The notes beneath the pieces are model-generated. The model saw only the letters and a list, made by a program, of their open reading frames with translations. It ran no database searches and was not told the DNA's origin. Below, in pieces: positions 1-15,677 of a stretch of DNA of 64,000 bases. A program made the translations under genes and the position numbers. Location: the NCBI RefSeq assembly GCF_027744825.2, contig NC_071348.1:14293563-14357562 (forward strand). The letters run 5' to 3'. This DNA is from Synchiropus splendidus (lineage: Eukaryota > Chordata > Actinopteri > Syngnathiformes > Callionymidae). The stretch's first letter is position 1; the number at the start of each line of letters is the position of its first letter.

Positions 1-600
1 GTCATGTTAGGCAACAACATGACAACAAACCTGAATAAATGTGGTCTTCTGATGTTATTTTGCTTTGCAACTGTTTTCATTGCTTCATGCATCATGTGTC
101 AAATTATACCTGTGAGCAGCTTTGTCTTGTATCCATGTTGAATTTGTCTAAAATGCCTTGAGTTGGTGCTGCAATTCTTCATGCCTAATACATGTAATAA
201 TATTCTTGTCCATATATCTTCTTAGTTTTTCTCCAACACCAGCTGATTAAAACAATAAATTAAAATAATTACCATTCTGTGTCATTATGATTAAATGTAG
301 TTTACTATACTTATATAAAGCATACACTATATAAACTATTTTAAATTAATTCGTGATTTAAAAGAAATGTATCTAAGTCCCGCCAAATGAAGTTTGCACT
401 GTCAATGGTAATTTAGTGTTAAGCCAAGTTTTTAAACCTTTGTTACTAAAATCCCTTTACAGCTAAAATATAGTTACATTATTTTGTGGAAGTATAGCAT
501 CAAATAAATGATTTAAAAACATTTTTATTCGTTTATAAAGATATTCTATTCCGTTTTGCTTTCTCACCACTAGTGGCGCTGTCATAAAGCTGTGTACCAA
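1..600. other. AT-rich intergenic DNA upstream of rpl18
   Basis: No exon-like open frame, RNA gene or clear repeat is visible here. The stretch is AT-rich and precedes the rpl18 promoter. A distal regulatory role cannot be judged from sequence alone. Confidence 0.5.
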
Positions 601-603
601 AGC

Positions 604-707
604 ACCGGAAATGAGTGTTCTTCAGCCAATCACGAACATGGGATGTCAGTTGAGTGTTTATCGCGAGACCTTGGCTCTTCCTTTTCCCTTTTCGCTCCGA
701 GTCCAAG
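604..707 (+). promoter_or_regulatory. rpl18: rpl18 promoter and 5'TOP leader
   Basis: A CCGGAA ETS/GABP-type core lies at 604-609 and a CCAAT box (NF-Y type) at 626-630. A pyrimidine run at 675-692 just before the start codon matches a 5' terminal oligopyrimidine (TOP) tract. TOP tracts make ribosomal protein mRNAs translationally responsive to mTOR. Transcription therefore probably starts near 675-680, giving a leader of about 30 nt. The motifs are seen directly; the TSS is inferred. Confidence 0.7.
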
Positions 708-4539
<3,832 letters not shown>

Positions 4540-4570
4540 TTGTCATGTGTTTTCCATGCAATCTGATACA

Positions 4571-4576
4571 AATAAA
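4571..4576 (+). terminator. rpl18: rpl18 poly(A) signal (AATAAA)
   Basis: Canonical hexamer 32 nt after the rpl18 stop codon, giving a very short 3'UTR as usual for ribosomal protein mRNAs. Confidence 0.85.
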
Positions 4577-4849
4577 GAGATTGGCTGTCCATCAATGTTG
4601 TCAATGATTTATTGGGAGGGTGGATTGTTTCTTATTTACTATTGGCAACCAGAAATAAATCATGTCTTATGGGTTGCCCCTCCAACTTGCATTGTCCATT
4701 TAAAGCCATTCTGAGGCCAAAAATGTGTACGTCACAAATGTTTGTGTAGAAATGGTCTCGCCAAGAGGGGAAAAGTGACTCGTCCAGGAAGAGATGGTCT
4801 GTCGATGATTGGAGAATGTCGGTGGGTGTTGCGATGTTTTCGTTATCGC

Positions 4850-4953
4850 CATTGGACTTCCTCTCCGCCGCTCAGAGCTGCTGCTCGGTCTCCCAGACGC
4901 TTCCTGCTCCGGCCAGCTACACACTGTCGCGCCAACATTGGAGGCAAGATGAG
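4850..4953 (+). other. sphk2: Probable sphk2 5'UTR exon
   Basis: A GC-richer segment between rpl18 and sphk2 ends in a good donor at 4954 (GAG|GTAAAC). It carries an ATG at 4949 right before the donor. The next acceptor is either 6326 (CACAG) or, better placed, 7275 (CCACCTCAG after a pyrimidine-rich tract), ten nt before the sphk2 start codon. The assignment is inferred from position and strand; the 5' limit is a guess. Confidence 0.45.
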
Positions 4954-7275
4954 GTAAACTTACGTGATAAATGTCAATTTATCGAATTCCTGATATTACT
5001 TGATCCTAAATCAGTCACCGAAGTGTGAGTCGGTTCGTCTACAGCGGTTGCGGCAGGCTGTTCTTACGTTACCTCACTTTGCTAACGTTATCTTCACCAA
5101 CTTATCTCTGGAAAATAGCTTCGAATATGTCGGTTCGATCGTTGTGTTACAACCACCTGGATAGGAAGATACATTTGACGGCATCACACTTATTGAGATA
5201 CGCTTAGGCAAGCAAACAGATAGCTAATGCTAGCTGATAATAGTTGACAATAGCTTCGGGCGATGTTAGCTCGTGTCTGCGGCTACGGTTTGTTTTGCAA
5301 CTGTTACTTTTTTGCGATGCCTCAACACTTAGTAAGTAATCCCTTTCTAGCGGACGTGTATTTTTTTGTAACTGAGCTTGCTAAAATAAGTTAGCCAGCT
5401 AACAGCCTGTCAGCTAACTCACTTGACGTCGGTTAAACTTTAAACAGAGCCTGTCAAACACGAGCAGCTTGCTTGCTAAAATATTGTATTGTGTATGGCG
5501 TTAGAATGGGTTCTAGAAATACTCCCGACAACAAAACAGCTCACCCAAAATATCACCAGTTCTGTCAGCAGACTCATTGTGGGACAGATTTGGCCAGCTA
5601 TTATTATTATTGCTGGGTGTCGCCGCCCTGAGACTCAAGGACATGAAAAGGTGCAACAATGGCATCAGTCAGGTCTTTTCTTCACCCTGGTGTTATCGTA
5701 TCAGGACATCAGCCAGCCGAGATTGTGTCTGAAGCACAGCTTGCACAATGTTTCCATGTTGTTGTAAAACTGTGATTAACGGTGCCCATCCATTTATGCC
5801 TTTGACGCATTAAAGTTCCAAGTTAATCAAACTGAATACAACACGCTACTAATGGGAATTTACAGCACCCGACAAAGAAGTCAAACGAAAATGTATCTTT
5901 CACATATTCACATATCGTCATGTCTATAAACAAAACTCTGCTGTGACTGTCATTTTGACTCAGTCCAGCCAAAGTAGTGACAAACTTTACTCATTTTAAT
6001 CCGGTCCATCATAATTTACCTGCTGGACAAATCCATAAGCTTTTAAAGATGTTTGATATAAGCAAGCCGCCCCAAGTGTTTCAGTCAAACTAGATAGATG
6101 ATGCCTTTCAAAAAAGCTGACTCAAGACAGCATTGTTGAGGATGCGTGATTCTGAGTCATGAAGAACATCTCAAATAAGGTCAAGGGACACAATGGATTA
6201 TGCATTGCTTCACCCTCGCACCACTATCTCTTCGTCTTATCATGAAGCTAAGCATATGATAATATGATAGTGAATTGTTGCTGTCAGCTTAAATGTAAAC
6301 CATTTTTATTATTTATCTTTGCACAGGAAAAGAGACTGTTGGGAGGGAACGTGAAGCTTCACATATAGACTTTACCATGCCTGAGGACCTACCTGGAAGT
6401 TGCATGTCTTACGTTTCCCTTTTTGGTTTGGCCTTTTGGTCCAACTGTTCAGTCCTCCCATGTTTGTTTAGGAGAACAGAGGCTGCAGTGTAAGTTAAGA
6501 TGAAACTTAGTTCTACAGCCTCCCTGACTGCTGGACACACAGGCCATGTTATCCCTCCCCCTGCCTTCTTAGAAAACTGCAATAGATAGATTAAATAAGG
6601 CTTAAATCATATCATATTTTTGTGTAATTTATATTTTGTTCAAGCACTTCAAATGCAACATATTCTGTATAGATTTTGATCGTTTTCTAATTTAACAATC
6701 ACTGCCTCCTTGTTCTACCAAGCTGTGTTCACGTTTTCAGTATGTAGTGGATTGTTGTTTTCAGTGCATCTTTAGTTTTCTGTCTGCTCCATTTGAATAA
6801 TTAATTTAAAGAGTTTTGTCAATATTCTAGCTGCTGTAATTGTGAATAGCTTCACGTTTCTTTGTATTTTGTGTTGAACTCTCATAGAGAAGTCTTATTG
6901 AAGTGTTTGATTGTTGATCTGAATGGAAATTTGACTGGAAGCAAAGTGTCAAGGTCACCCATTCTTAAACTCAAAGTGACATGGGAGATTGTGACTGAAG
7001 GGCTTGTCTCATAACTTGCTCAATCTTGACTGGACGATCTGCTGTCAACTGGATATGTTTCTCAAGTCCAATGAAGACACCTCTTAAGCTGACACTTACT
7101 GCTTTTTGTTGGACATTGTGTCATGAATAACTTAGAAAGGATTTTTTTGATTTCAAGGACAAAATTCCTGAAGTGAGATGGAGTCTTGGTTGACTGACAA
7201 GTCCTCCTACCTGTAAATGTGGACCTGCTTTCTTCAAACTTGTTAAGACTGTTCCTTTCTGTAAACCTCCACCTC
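4954..7275 (+). other. sphk2: Long intron or 5'UTR between sphk2 exon 1 and coding start
   Basis: About 2.3 kb without a supported coding exon. Reading frames are short and unconserved-looking. It is best read as the first sphk2 intron, or partly as 5'UTR if the acceptor at 6326 is used. No RNA gene or mobile element was recognised. Confidence 0.4.
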
Positions 7276-7285
7276 AGAAGGAAGG

Positions 7286-10200
7286 ATGCGTTCCCCAGAG
7301 CCTCTCAAATCTTTCCCAGCAGAGGCCCTCCTTCATGGCCAGTTTGCCAGCTGGGGGTCTGGCAGTAACAGCAACAATAACAGCTGCCCCAACAGCCCTG
7401 GTGGTCCTGGGGTGCTCTCCCCAGCTGCCTCACCTACTCCAGCTCCGGCCTCGAATTATGCCTTGACTCTCACACACACCCACATACATATCCAGCGCCT
7501 TTCACCTCGGCCAGGAAAGGAAACCCGCCTCCTGCTGCCGTTGTCCGAACTCATAGGCTGCAGCTGCCCTCGAGCACCTGCGCCCCCTCTGCTGGTGCTC
7601 TACTGGTACCCGCCGGGCAAGCGACGGAAAGGTGTGTCCCGTCGTAGGCAAGTGAGGGCCTACCTGGCAGAAAGCAGGCCTGAAGCTGAACGGTGGTCGG
7701 CTGCAATCCAGTGTTTACTCAGAGGTGTGGCGGTCACTGCTGAAACAGGTGAGTGTTTTCAATTCACCATGGATTCTGTTGTTTGCTCATGTGTGATGTG
7801 ATTAAGTGCCTGTGAATAACCTGCCTGTCAACGGGTTATTGTTCACTGTATGTGTCACAACAGCGAACAGGGATGGATCATGAACTGGTGTTGACTGCGG
7901 GTCGGACAGTGGCTTGTGCAGGTTCAGTCGAAATGGTTGTTGCGTCAGTTATTCTTTGAATCAGTGATGGTCTGCAGTGTCACCCTTAAAATGAGAAAGA
8001 GGGAATCAGCATCAAATCCGAACATAGGTTACAGTGGAGGAGGTTGTCTTGGTGTTGAAACCCCTGACAGGAAATGCACGACACAATAACAAAGGGAGAC
8101 AAACTCTATATTCAAGATAGGCTTCAGCGTAAATGAATTAAATTGTTGCATGTCTTGTGTTGCTGTGCCGCTGCAATGGCAGCAGCACAGATCGTTGAAG
8201 TTGTTCTGGTATTATTATTGTGTCTCTCAACAAATTATTAGAGGCAAGAGAGCTGGTTAGAGTCACCAGACCATCAGACAAAATCCATGGTGTCACACTA
8301 CACCTGTGTGTGTAGAATGTCCAAGTTTTCCAACAACCATTCTGCCAAAGGTGATTTTCAGTTTGTAGATATTCTGATCTCCAGGATCCCAGGAGGAAGA
8401 CATGTGGGTGTATTTACATGCTTTTGTAATCATGCTAAAAATAGTCTCAACAGTTTTGACCTCCAGCACATTGGTGCCAACTGTAGTTTAGGATGTTTTA
8501 ATGATAATAATTCAGCGAGGAACAAGGGGGATTATCACTAAAAGGCTTACTCTGGGCTGTGGGATTTGTAATCCAAAGAATTTTGTTTTGATCTATTTTT
8601 GTTTTTCAGTTTTATAACCTCTTGTGGCTCAGTAGCACATGAGTGCATTGTCAGTACACCAGAAATGTGGCATGCAAAAACCGTGTTCACTCCAACTGTG
8701 TTCACCTTTTTCTCACCGATGCCTTTGTGTCAGCCACCCTAAACAACATCTTCCATGATTTCCTGTCTCCTTCCTTCTGCTCTGAGATTTATCTCAGGCC
8801 CTTTGAAATTTGTAATCGCTATCGTTGGTGTTCCTGTTTTCACCTATCACATTGTCTCCTTCCTGGAAAGCTGATAACTCGTCATTTTGCTCTCACCACT
8901 GGTGTTTAAGACAATTCCAAACTGGGTTTCTGGCATTGTTTTTCCTTTTCCTCCTTCCTGTGCTACAGTTATGCGTCAGATGAGTCACAGCTTTTCTGAC
9001 TTTTGATGGATGTCATTGTATTTCACTGTGGTTGATGTTATTGGTGCTCGTGTTCAGAATGTTGTATTAACCAGGATGATCTGAGAGTGCAGATTATCAC
9101 AGTGTAGAAGAATTTAGCCACAGCTTTCACATGAGACAGTAATCTCTGTTGTCATTCTCACCCACACGTCACAGATAATTAATGTGATGCTGAGACAGCG
9201 GAGGCAGAAAAGGTAGACTGCTGTTTTGACTGGACATGTCAAAGTTTTTCTCTCTGTTCATCCTCTAGAACCAGAGCTGTGCACATTTCCAGTCGGACAA
9301 AAGCTAATAATAATTCTAATATATATTATATAATATGTAATTATATATTATATAATGATATATATTATTATTATTTATTTTTATTTTATCAGTTTGTTTT
9401 ATTATTTATCAGTTTCACAATAGCACAATATAAATCACAATGATGGCATGTTTCAGTTTTTATATCACCTTATTTAAACTACAGCTCTTTCAATCTCTTA
9501 GTCTTGGAGTCTTGAAAATATTTCAAGAAGAAGATATTTTCAATATTCAATATTTTCAGTCTGAAGAGTCACTTATAAAACTAGCCAGCTGCTGAGGCAA
9601 CACCTCACCTGCAGACTTAAAAAAAACTGTTGAATTATAACAACATTGTTGAGAAGCGAGATACACTGTAAATAAAACCTGACTGTGAAGAGCAGTAGAT
9701 TGAATGTGCATTGGATTAATGTTGAAATGAGTTTGAGGGTCACAAGCTTGTTCTGGGAAAAGCTCTTCTCTTGTGTGTTTGTTTTGGCAAATGCTCCAAA
9801 AACCTTGAACAGGAAGATATTTGTTGTCTGTCAGTATTGGTTTGTTCGGCGGTGCACACTGGATATGTGAAGATTTTACTTGAATTTGTTGTTCTCTTTC
9901 ACTCAGAGTTTTCAAGGAGTCTCCTTCCCCGTCCCAGGCGACTACTGTTATTGGTCAATCCCTTCAGTGGGAGAGGACAAGCGATGCAGTGGTGTCAGAC
10001 ACACATCCTGCCAATGATCAGAGAGGCGAACATCAGCTACAATCTCATTCAGACAGGTAGACACATGGACGAGGACCATGCTGGGGGCCCTGAAGGAGCA
10101 CAGGGTGATTTTCTTTTTTGCCTTCTCCCTTGTATCAGAGCGTCAGAACCATGCCAGGGAGCTCATTAGAGAAATCTCTCTGCCAGATTGGGACGGTATC

Positions 10201-13200
10201 ATCATTATCTCTGGAGATGGTCTGCTGCATGAGGTCTGTGTTCTGTGAGCTCAAATCTATTGAATTTGTTGAGACCCTGACTAAAACATTAAATGCTATT
10301 GCCTGTATGCTTTGTGTTCCTCAAGGTGATCAACGGGCTGATGGAGCGCCCCGACTGGGAACGAGCAATAAAGACGCCAGTTGGCATTCTGCCCTGTGGC
10401 TCTGGGAATGCCCTGGCTGGATCCATCAACCATCACGCTGGGTAGGCATGGTCATTGGAATGAAACTAATGAAGTTCATAGTTCACAAAGATGGTGAAAA
10501 ATGTTGAATGATCCAGAAACATGTAGCATTGGAGCTTCATACCTGTCTCCTGTTTTTTTTGTTTGTTTTTTTACTGTTAATCAAATTTTACAAAGTACAG
10601 ACATTACATTTTGAAAATGATACATACAATGGTTTATAACATGTGTAGGAAAAGAAGTAAAACAATAAACAATAAAATAAAAATAAAATACATACACAGA
10701 AAAACAATGGGATTATTACAATTTATAATTGCGATAAAGTTGGATTTCTTTGGTGATAAATGTTCCATTTTGTCCATCTTTTTGTGTACAACATAGTTTT
10801 CAGTCTCAACACAGAGGTCAACTGCTCCATCTGCCGTATTTCTTCAATAATGTCAGTCCAACTTTGTATATCTGGTCCATCAGCATTAGTTGCAAGCATC
10901 AAGATTTTAAATAAATGTTGATCACTTGGTTGCACCCTGGGTCCTTAACAATGTTACATTCAAATATCTCCTTATTTATAACATTGTCCCAGAATGTTTG
11001 CATTTTAGTACAGGTCCAAAATATATGTGAATGAGAAGCATTCATGCGTCCACATTTTCTCCAGCATTGTTGTGGTTTTCCTAGTTCTTTGCCTCTCAAA
11101 TGAAAAATCTAATCAAGGTCTTCCAGCCAAATTCCCTTCATTTTCTTGAAGCTGTAGTACTGTGTTGTGTATTGCACATTGAACACCATTCTCTTTCAGA
11201 TATTGTGATTTCCAACTCCTGTTCCCATTTTGTTTTAACATACAGTGTGTTTGTACCGTTGTTTTTCTGTAAGTCCCTGTATACTTTAGAGACTATTTTT
11301 GTTGGCACTTCTTTATAAGCCTCTACAAACACCTGAACAATTTCATTTCCTTCACAAGAGAGTTTGTGTCTATTGTCAGTGTTGAAAAAATATCTAAACT
11401 GCAAGTATCTGAAAAAATCTTCATTGTCCAATCTAAACGCTTTCTTAATTTCCCCAAATGTTTTAAAGTCGTTGCTCTCTACAAATTGACAAATTGCTGT
11501 AATCCCTTTATGTCTCCAGTTATCAAATGTGCTATCTAATTTTGCTGGCACAAATTTTGAATTTGAGGATGGCCAGATTAAAAGTTTGCAGTCATCATCC
11601 AAATGATACTTTATAGTCACATGTTGCCATATTTTAAATGTTTAAATGCTGTATTATCAGGCTGAATTTATGTTCGCAAACCTGCTGATTTTGTCCTTGT
11701 GTGTGTCAGGTTTGACATGTGCCTTCGGGAACCTCTCCTTTTGAATTGCTGCTTTTTGTTGTGTCGTGGTGATGTTCGACCGATGGACCTGGTCTCCGTG
11801 ACGACAAGTCCCGGTCCTTCTAGCAACAGTCACCCAGCAGGACCTCGGAGACTGTTTTCATTTCTCTCTGTTGCCTGGGGATTTGTTTCTGATGTGGATA
11901 TTGAAAGTGAAAGGTGGGTGGAACCTTTTTAAATATGTGATGCTCCCAATGCAACATTCACCAATCGCCACTTCATTCTTGTCAGGTATCGGGGCTTGGG
12001 CTCCGCTCGCTTTACTCTGGGCACGCTGGTGCGCATCGCTTCACTTCGGTCCTACAAGGGTCGACTGTCCTACCTACCTCCTCCTGTGGCCACCTCATCA
12101 CCAGATGCCACACCTCCTCTGCCGAGGAGACCCTTGTCCCGTAGTATCACTGAAGGTCTGGAAGGTTTCTGCAGAACTCCCATCCACCGCACTTGCTCTG
12201 ACATGGGCATCAGTGAACAAAGGAGTTTACGAAGGGGTGAAGGAGAGCGTGAAAAAGAGGAGCGGCAGAGAGAAAGAGAGAGAAGACGGGAGAGAGTCAG
12301 AGGAGGAGGAACTGGGGTGGTGAGGGCCAGCAGCTTGATGGAAGACAGAGAGAGGGAAAGGGAAGGGGAGGCAGAGATGGAAGCTGAAGAGGAACAAGCT
12401 GGGACCTGTTCTGAGAGGTCCGGTACAAGTTCTGAGTCAACAGAAAGGGAGGAATGCGGCATGGAAAGGGAAGGCATGTTGGATGGAATCAGGGATGAAC
12501 CTGAAGATGACTTGGAAGAAGAGTTGAGAAAGGATGGCAAGCTCCAAAAAGGATCTGATGAAGGAGAAGCATTAATGCCTTCAACAGAGTGTTTCAATTA
12601 CCAGGATGGTCTTCAGGAATATCGGCATTCCTTGAGAAAGAATTCGGCTCCCTCCAGTCAGATAGTCAACACGCTTTACAGCCAGGAGGTGGATGTGGGA
12701 TCCGACACCACGTACAGGGTGGAGGAAGTGGACCTGAATGGAAGTTACTACCAGAAAGAGGCCTACCCTGTAGATGTTGCACGGGAAAGGGCTCTCACCA
12801 TTTCTTCTCCCTTTCGGCACTCTCCCTTTGCCTACAAACCCCGAAATGTCGATCAAAACCAAAACACATCCCGGCCTAGGCCCATCTCACTGCTCCAGCA
12901 CTCCCACTCGAACTCCCTCCCTCCAAAGCTCCCATCCCTCTCTCTGTCACTTTCTCCTACGCCTCCTTCTTCTCCATCTTGTGCCTCTCCACACTCCTCA
13001 TCCTACCTCGCGCCACGTCCCAACACCCCTGGTTCCTCCTCACCCTCGTCATCTTTACGCACACCATCCTCATCTTTTAACTTTGACATTGCAGAGCCAG
13101 CAGGACCCCACAAGAACCGTCCTTTATTCTCACTGCCTTTAAATCTCCCAAATGATGACTTGTTGCCCCCGCTTGAGCAGCCTCTCCCCACCAGAGACTG

Positions 13201-13676
13201 GGTGACCATAGAGGGGGACTTTGTCCTGGTCTTGGCCCTTTATCAGAGCCACCTTGGAGCTGACTTACATGCTGCACCACAGGCCAGGTTTGATGACGGG
13301 CTGATCCACCTGACCTTTGTCCGGGCGGGAATATCCAGGGCCACTTTACTCAGACTGTTTTTTGCCATGGAGAGAGGAACTCACCACACTGTCAGCTCAC
13401 CCTACGTGAGCCACGTTGCCTGCAGGGCCTTCAGGCTACAGCCTCTGTCCACACGGGGGACACTCACGGTGGACGGAGAACTGGTGCCTTATGGGCCACT
13501 TCAAGCACAGGTCAGAATAAGGGGCGCAAGCACCACAAACAAAAACGTCAAACAACTCACTTTGTGTTTATTCTAATGTGGTTTCTTTATTCATCTCCTG
13601 CCTTTCTTCACAGGTTCATCCTTCACTGGCCCGCCTCATTGTTGGTGATTCTGGAGTGAAGATAACCAGATTCTAA
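7286..13676 (+). CDS. sphk2: Sphingosine kinase 2, complete, with a long low-complexity insert
   Basis: Lipid kinase making sphingosine-1-phosphate from sphingosine and ATP. Exons: 7286-7748, 9907-10056, 10139-10233, 10326-10441, 11710-11913, 11986-13510 and 13614-13676 (871 aa). The diacylglycerol-kinase-type catalytic core is clear: VNPFSGRG near residue 170, the nucleotide-binding SGDGLLHE at 229-236 and GILPCGSGNAL at 256-266. RYRGLGSARFTLGTL follows near 343, and the C-terminal lobe starts at DWVTIEGD (747). Between about 374 and 745 the large exon encodes an Arg/Glu-rich, then Ser/Pro-rich, probably disordered insert. Human SPHK2 also has an insert at this place but is only 654 aa, so this copy is expanded. 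The N-terminal extension of about 155 residues before the kinase core favours SPHK2 over SPHK1, as does linkage to rpl18. The start at 7286 is the only in-frame choice after the 7275 acceptor. Confidence 0.94.
9300..9400. repeat. AT-rich simple sequence with self-complementary TATA runs
   Basis: Roughly 100 bp of TA/TAA/TTA repeats in sphk2 coding intron 1, able to fold back on itself. It resembles a decayed AT microsatellite and carries no coding signal. Confidence 0.7.
10551..11640 (-). mobile_element. 5'-truncated L1/Tx1-type LINE relic (ORF2 C-terminal end)
   Basis: Inside the sphk2 intron 10442-11709, three adjacent minus-strand frames (11620-11138, 11099-10899 and 10935-10723) together resemble the C-terminal part of an L1-type ORF2. 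In order they show WRHKGITAI..F and DFFRYLQFRYFF, then the zinc-knuckle-like tail CWRKCGRMNASHSH-IFWTC. Shifts between frames show it is dead. Downstream, in element orientation, is a T-rich run on the plus strand (10552-10572), fitting a poly(A) tail. It is a typical 5'-truncated insertion. The exact 5' edge and target duplication were not resolved. Confidence 0.75.
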
Positions 13677-15500
13677 TCAGGGATTGGTCCAGCTCATTGA
13701 CAGCACTCTACTGAATTATGTAATCTGTTGCCATGTTTACTTTGGAGAATCAACGACTTAAAATAGGCTGGAATGCAGAAACTGCTCTCCAGAGGTTTAA
13801 TATAAAGGGATAACCCACCGAGCCACACGTCATTGGAGCAGGGCCGCAGGGATTAATCTGAAAATGGATGAAAATGCGCCTGATTGCACAGCTGTTGGAT
13901 TACGCTCAGCGTAGCCTGAAGCATGAACACTGCACAGCCTGGGATAACAAGAGGGAAGAAACTATTGAATGTTTGCATTTTGGGCAGACGGCGCATGTGT
14001 TGTATGTGTACATGGACGCATGCATGCCAAGATCTGTTTTGCCTTATTGTGAGTTTGAGGGAATCAGTGCTGACAATGTTAAATTATTTCTGATCACATA
14101 CCATTTTTCCATATGATTTTGACCATACCTGTAAAAAAAAATCTCAAATTATAATGCCTTATCTGCCATTGGAGCGTGTAGTTTAATAGTTTCTAATCGC
14201 GACACTACCGCTAGATTATTTATTGTGAACTTCCCAGCAGTGTCTGTGTTAGGCTACTGTCAAGATCACTTTTATCACTGAGGGCACTACCTATCACTGA
14301 AGCGGCAGAAGAGAATGTGGATGCAAGTAAAGTAACAAAAAATTTGTATGCACGTGGTTGAGTGAACCAGAGCAATGATACTGTTGAACGGTGATCATTA
14401 CTGACATTTTTACATAATCTTGGTTTTCTTGGCCAGTAGATGCACAATGACGATGTCAGACATAGTACACTTTGCAACATGTTGAACATGTAAAGTCAAA
14501 ACCAATCAGTTGCCAGTGAGTTTAGAATGTTTACGCTCCTCTACATTCGTCATTAGCTTGCCTGCTGCAGACATCCACCATGAAACCACGTGTCTGTTGT
14601 CCTGTGTGTTTTGCACCAGTAAGATGAAGCGGCACAGGATTCACAACACTAGACTGCTGCAATACTTTGATGCGTCTTATGAATATAAGTGTTTTGTCAT
14701 AGGAAATAACATGCTAGATGAAGGCTTTTATTACACAATTATAAGGGATTGCATTTTGTGTTTTGAATAAAAGGCCAAAATAAAGAAGGGGAAACATGTT
14801 GATTGAAGTTTGACTGTGAATAAGAGCTCAATGGAGATAATGTGAGAAATAAACCAGCAATGCTTTCAGCAAAAAGCTTATTTCCACTGAACAAATCATC
14901 CATGGAGTGAATTCAAATATTCCAACTTGGAGAGTTGCTTATTTATTAGTACAATAATCTGCTGATCTTCTTGGTTGTAATGGATTTATAAGAGCATGTG
15001 CAGCTCCTCAATCAATGAGATTGTGTCAGACCTGCTTGAGTCGCCACCGTACTGTACGTATGTCTTGGTCATGCCTGGATTATTAATGCCTTTGTATTAT
15101 AAGCCTGTGCATTCTGGCTGATGATGATGTTCAAACATGAAGACACAAAATTGAGTAAAGTCACTTTGCTCAAATGCTTCTTTCTTTTTTTGTTCCAGTG
15201 AATGGTTTTCATTAAGTATTCTCGTTGTACTTCTCGTTGTAGTATGTGTGAGTCCTTTTAATTTTAAGGAGGGACATATATTTTTGAAATTTGAAGTAAT
15301 TGTAGTAAGTAAATATTACAAATGTGTCATCAATTAATACGCCATATTTAATTATGAATACAGATATCTATGAAGTCTATCACACAACTCTCAAAATATA
15401 GTTTCCAGAAGCCTCAAAATGTATTCAGCAATGACAATATAGTCACATTACGCTGAACCATGTATTATAGATAAGATGTGTTTACTGCAGTGGGTTTGTT
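13677..15500. other. sphk2 3'UTR and intergenic spacer
   Basis: About 1.8 kb between sphk2 and cyth2. Short frames, scattered AATAAA words (for example near 14767) and AT-rich DNA fit a 3'UTR followed by spacer. No further gene, RNA or recognisable repeat was seen. Confidence 0.5.
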
Positions 15501-15514
15501 TTGAAAAACAAGTG

Positions 15515-15523
15515 ACCGGAAGT
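15515..15523 (+). promoter_or_regulatory. cyth2: ETS/GABP-type site (ACCGGAAGT) in the cyth2 promoter
   Basis: A perfect ETS consensus lies 155 bp before the cyth2 start codon, at the beginning of a locally GC-richer stretch (15515-15620). It fits a TATA-less housekeeping promoter. Use as a promoter element is inferred. Confidence 0.55.
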
Positions 15524-15677
15524 TACTAGAAAGCGAGCCAGCGCTTCCGTGTCGCCACCTTCTTTGTCTCCGGCCCTCCGACACTCGCCGTTGTCTGTAT
15601 TTTCCTTTGCCGTGGGGATATATTTCAACATATATCCATCATTTCTATATTGAATGACAGTCGACTCTGAAATATTT

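Noticed and set aside
12070..12597. 175-codon antisense frame in sphk2 exon 6
   Set aside because: Mirror of the Arg/Glu-rich repeat-like coding DNA; no family motif, promoter or splice context.
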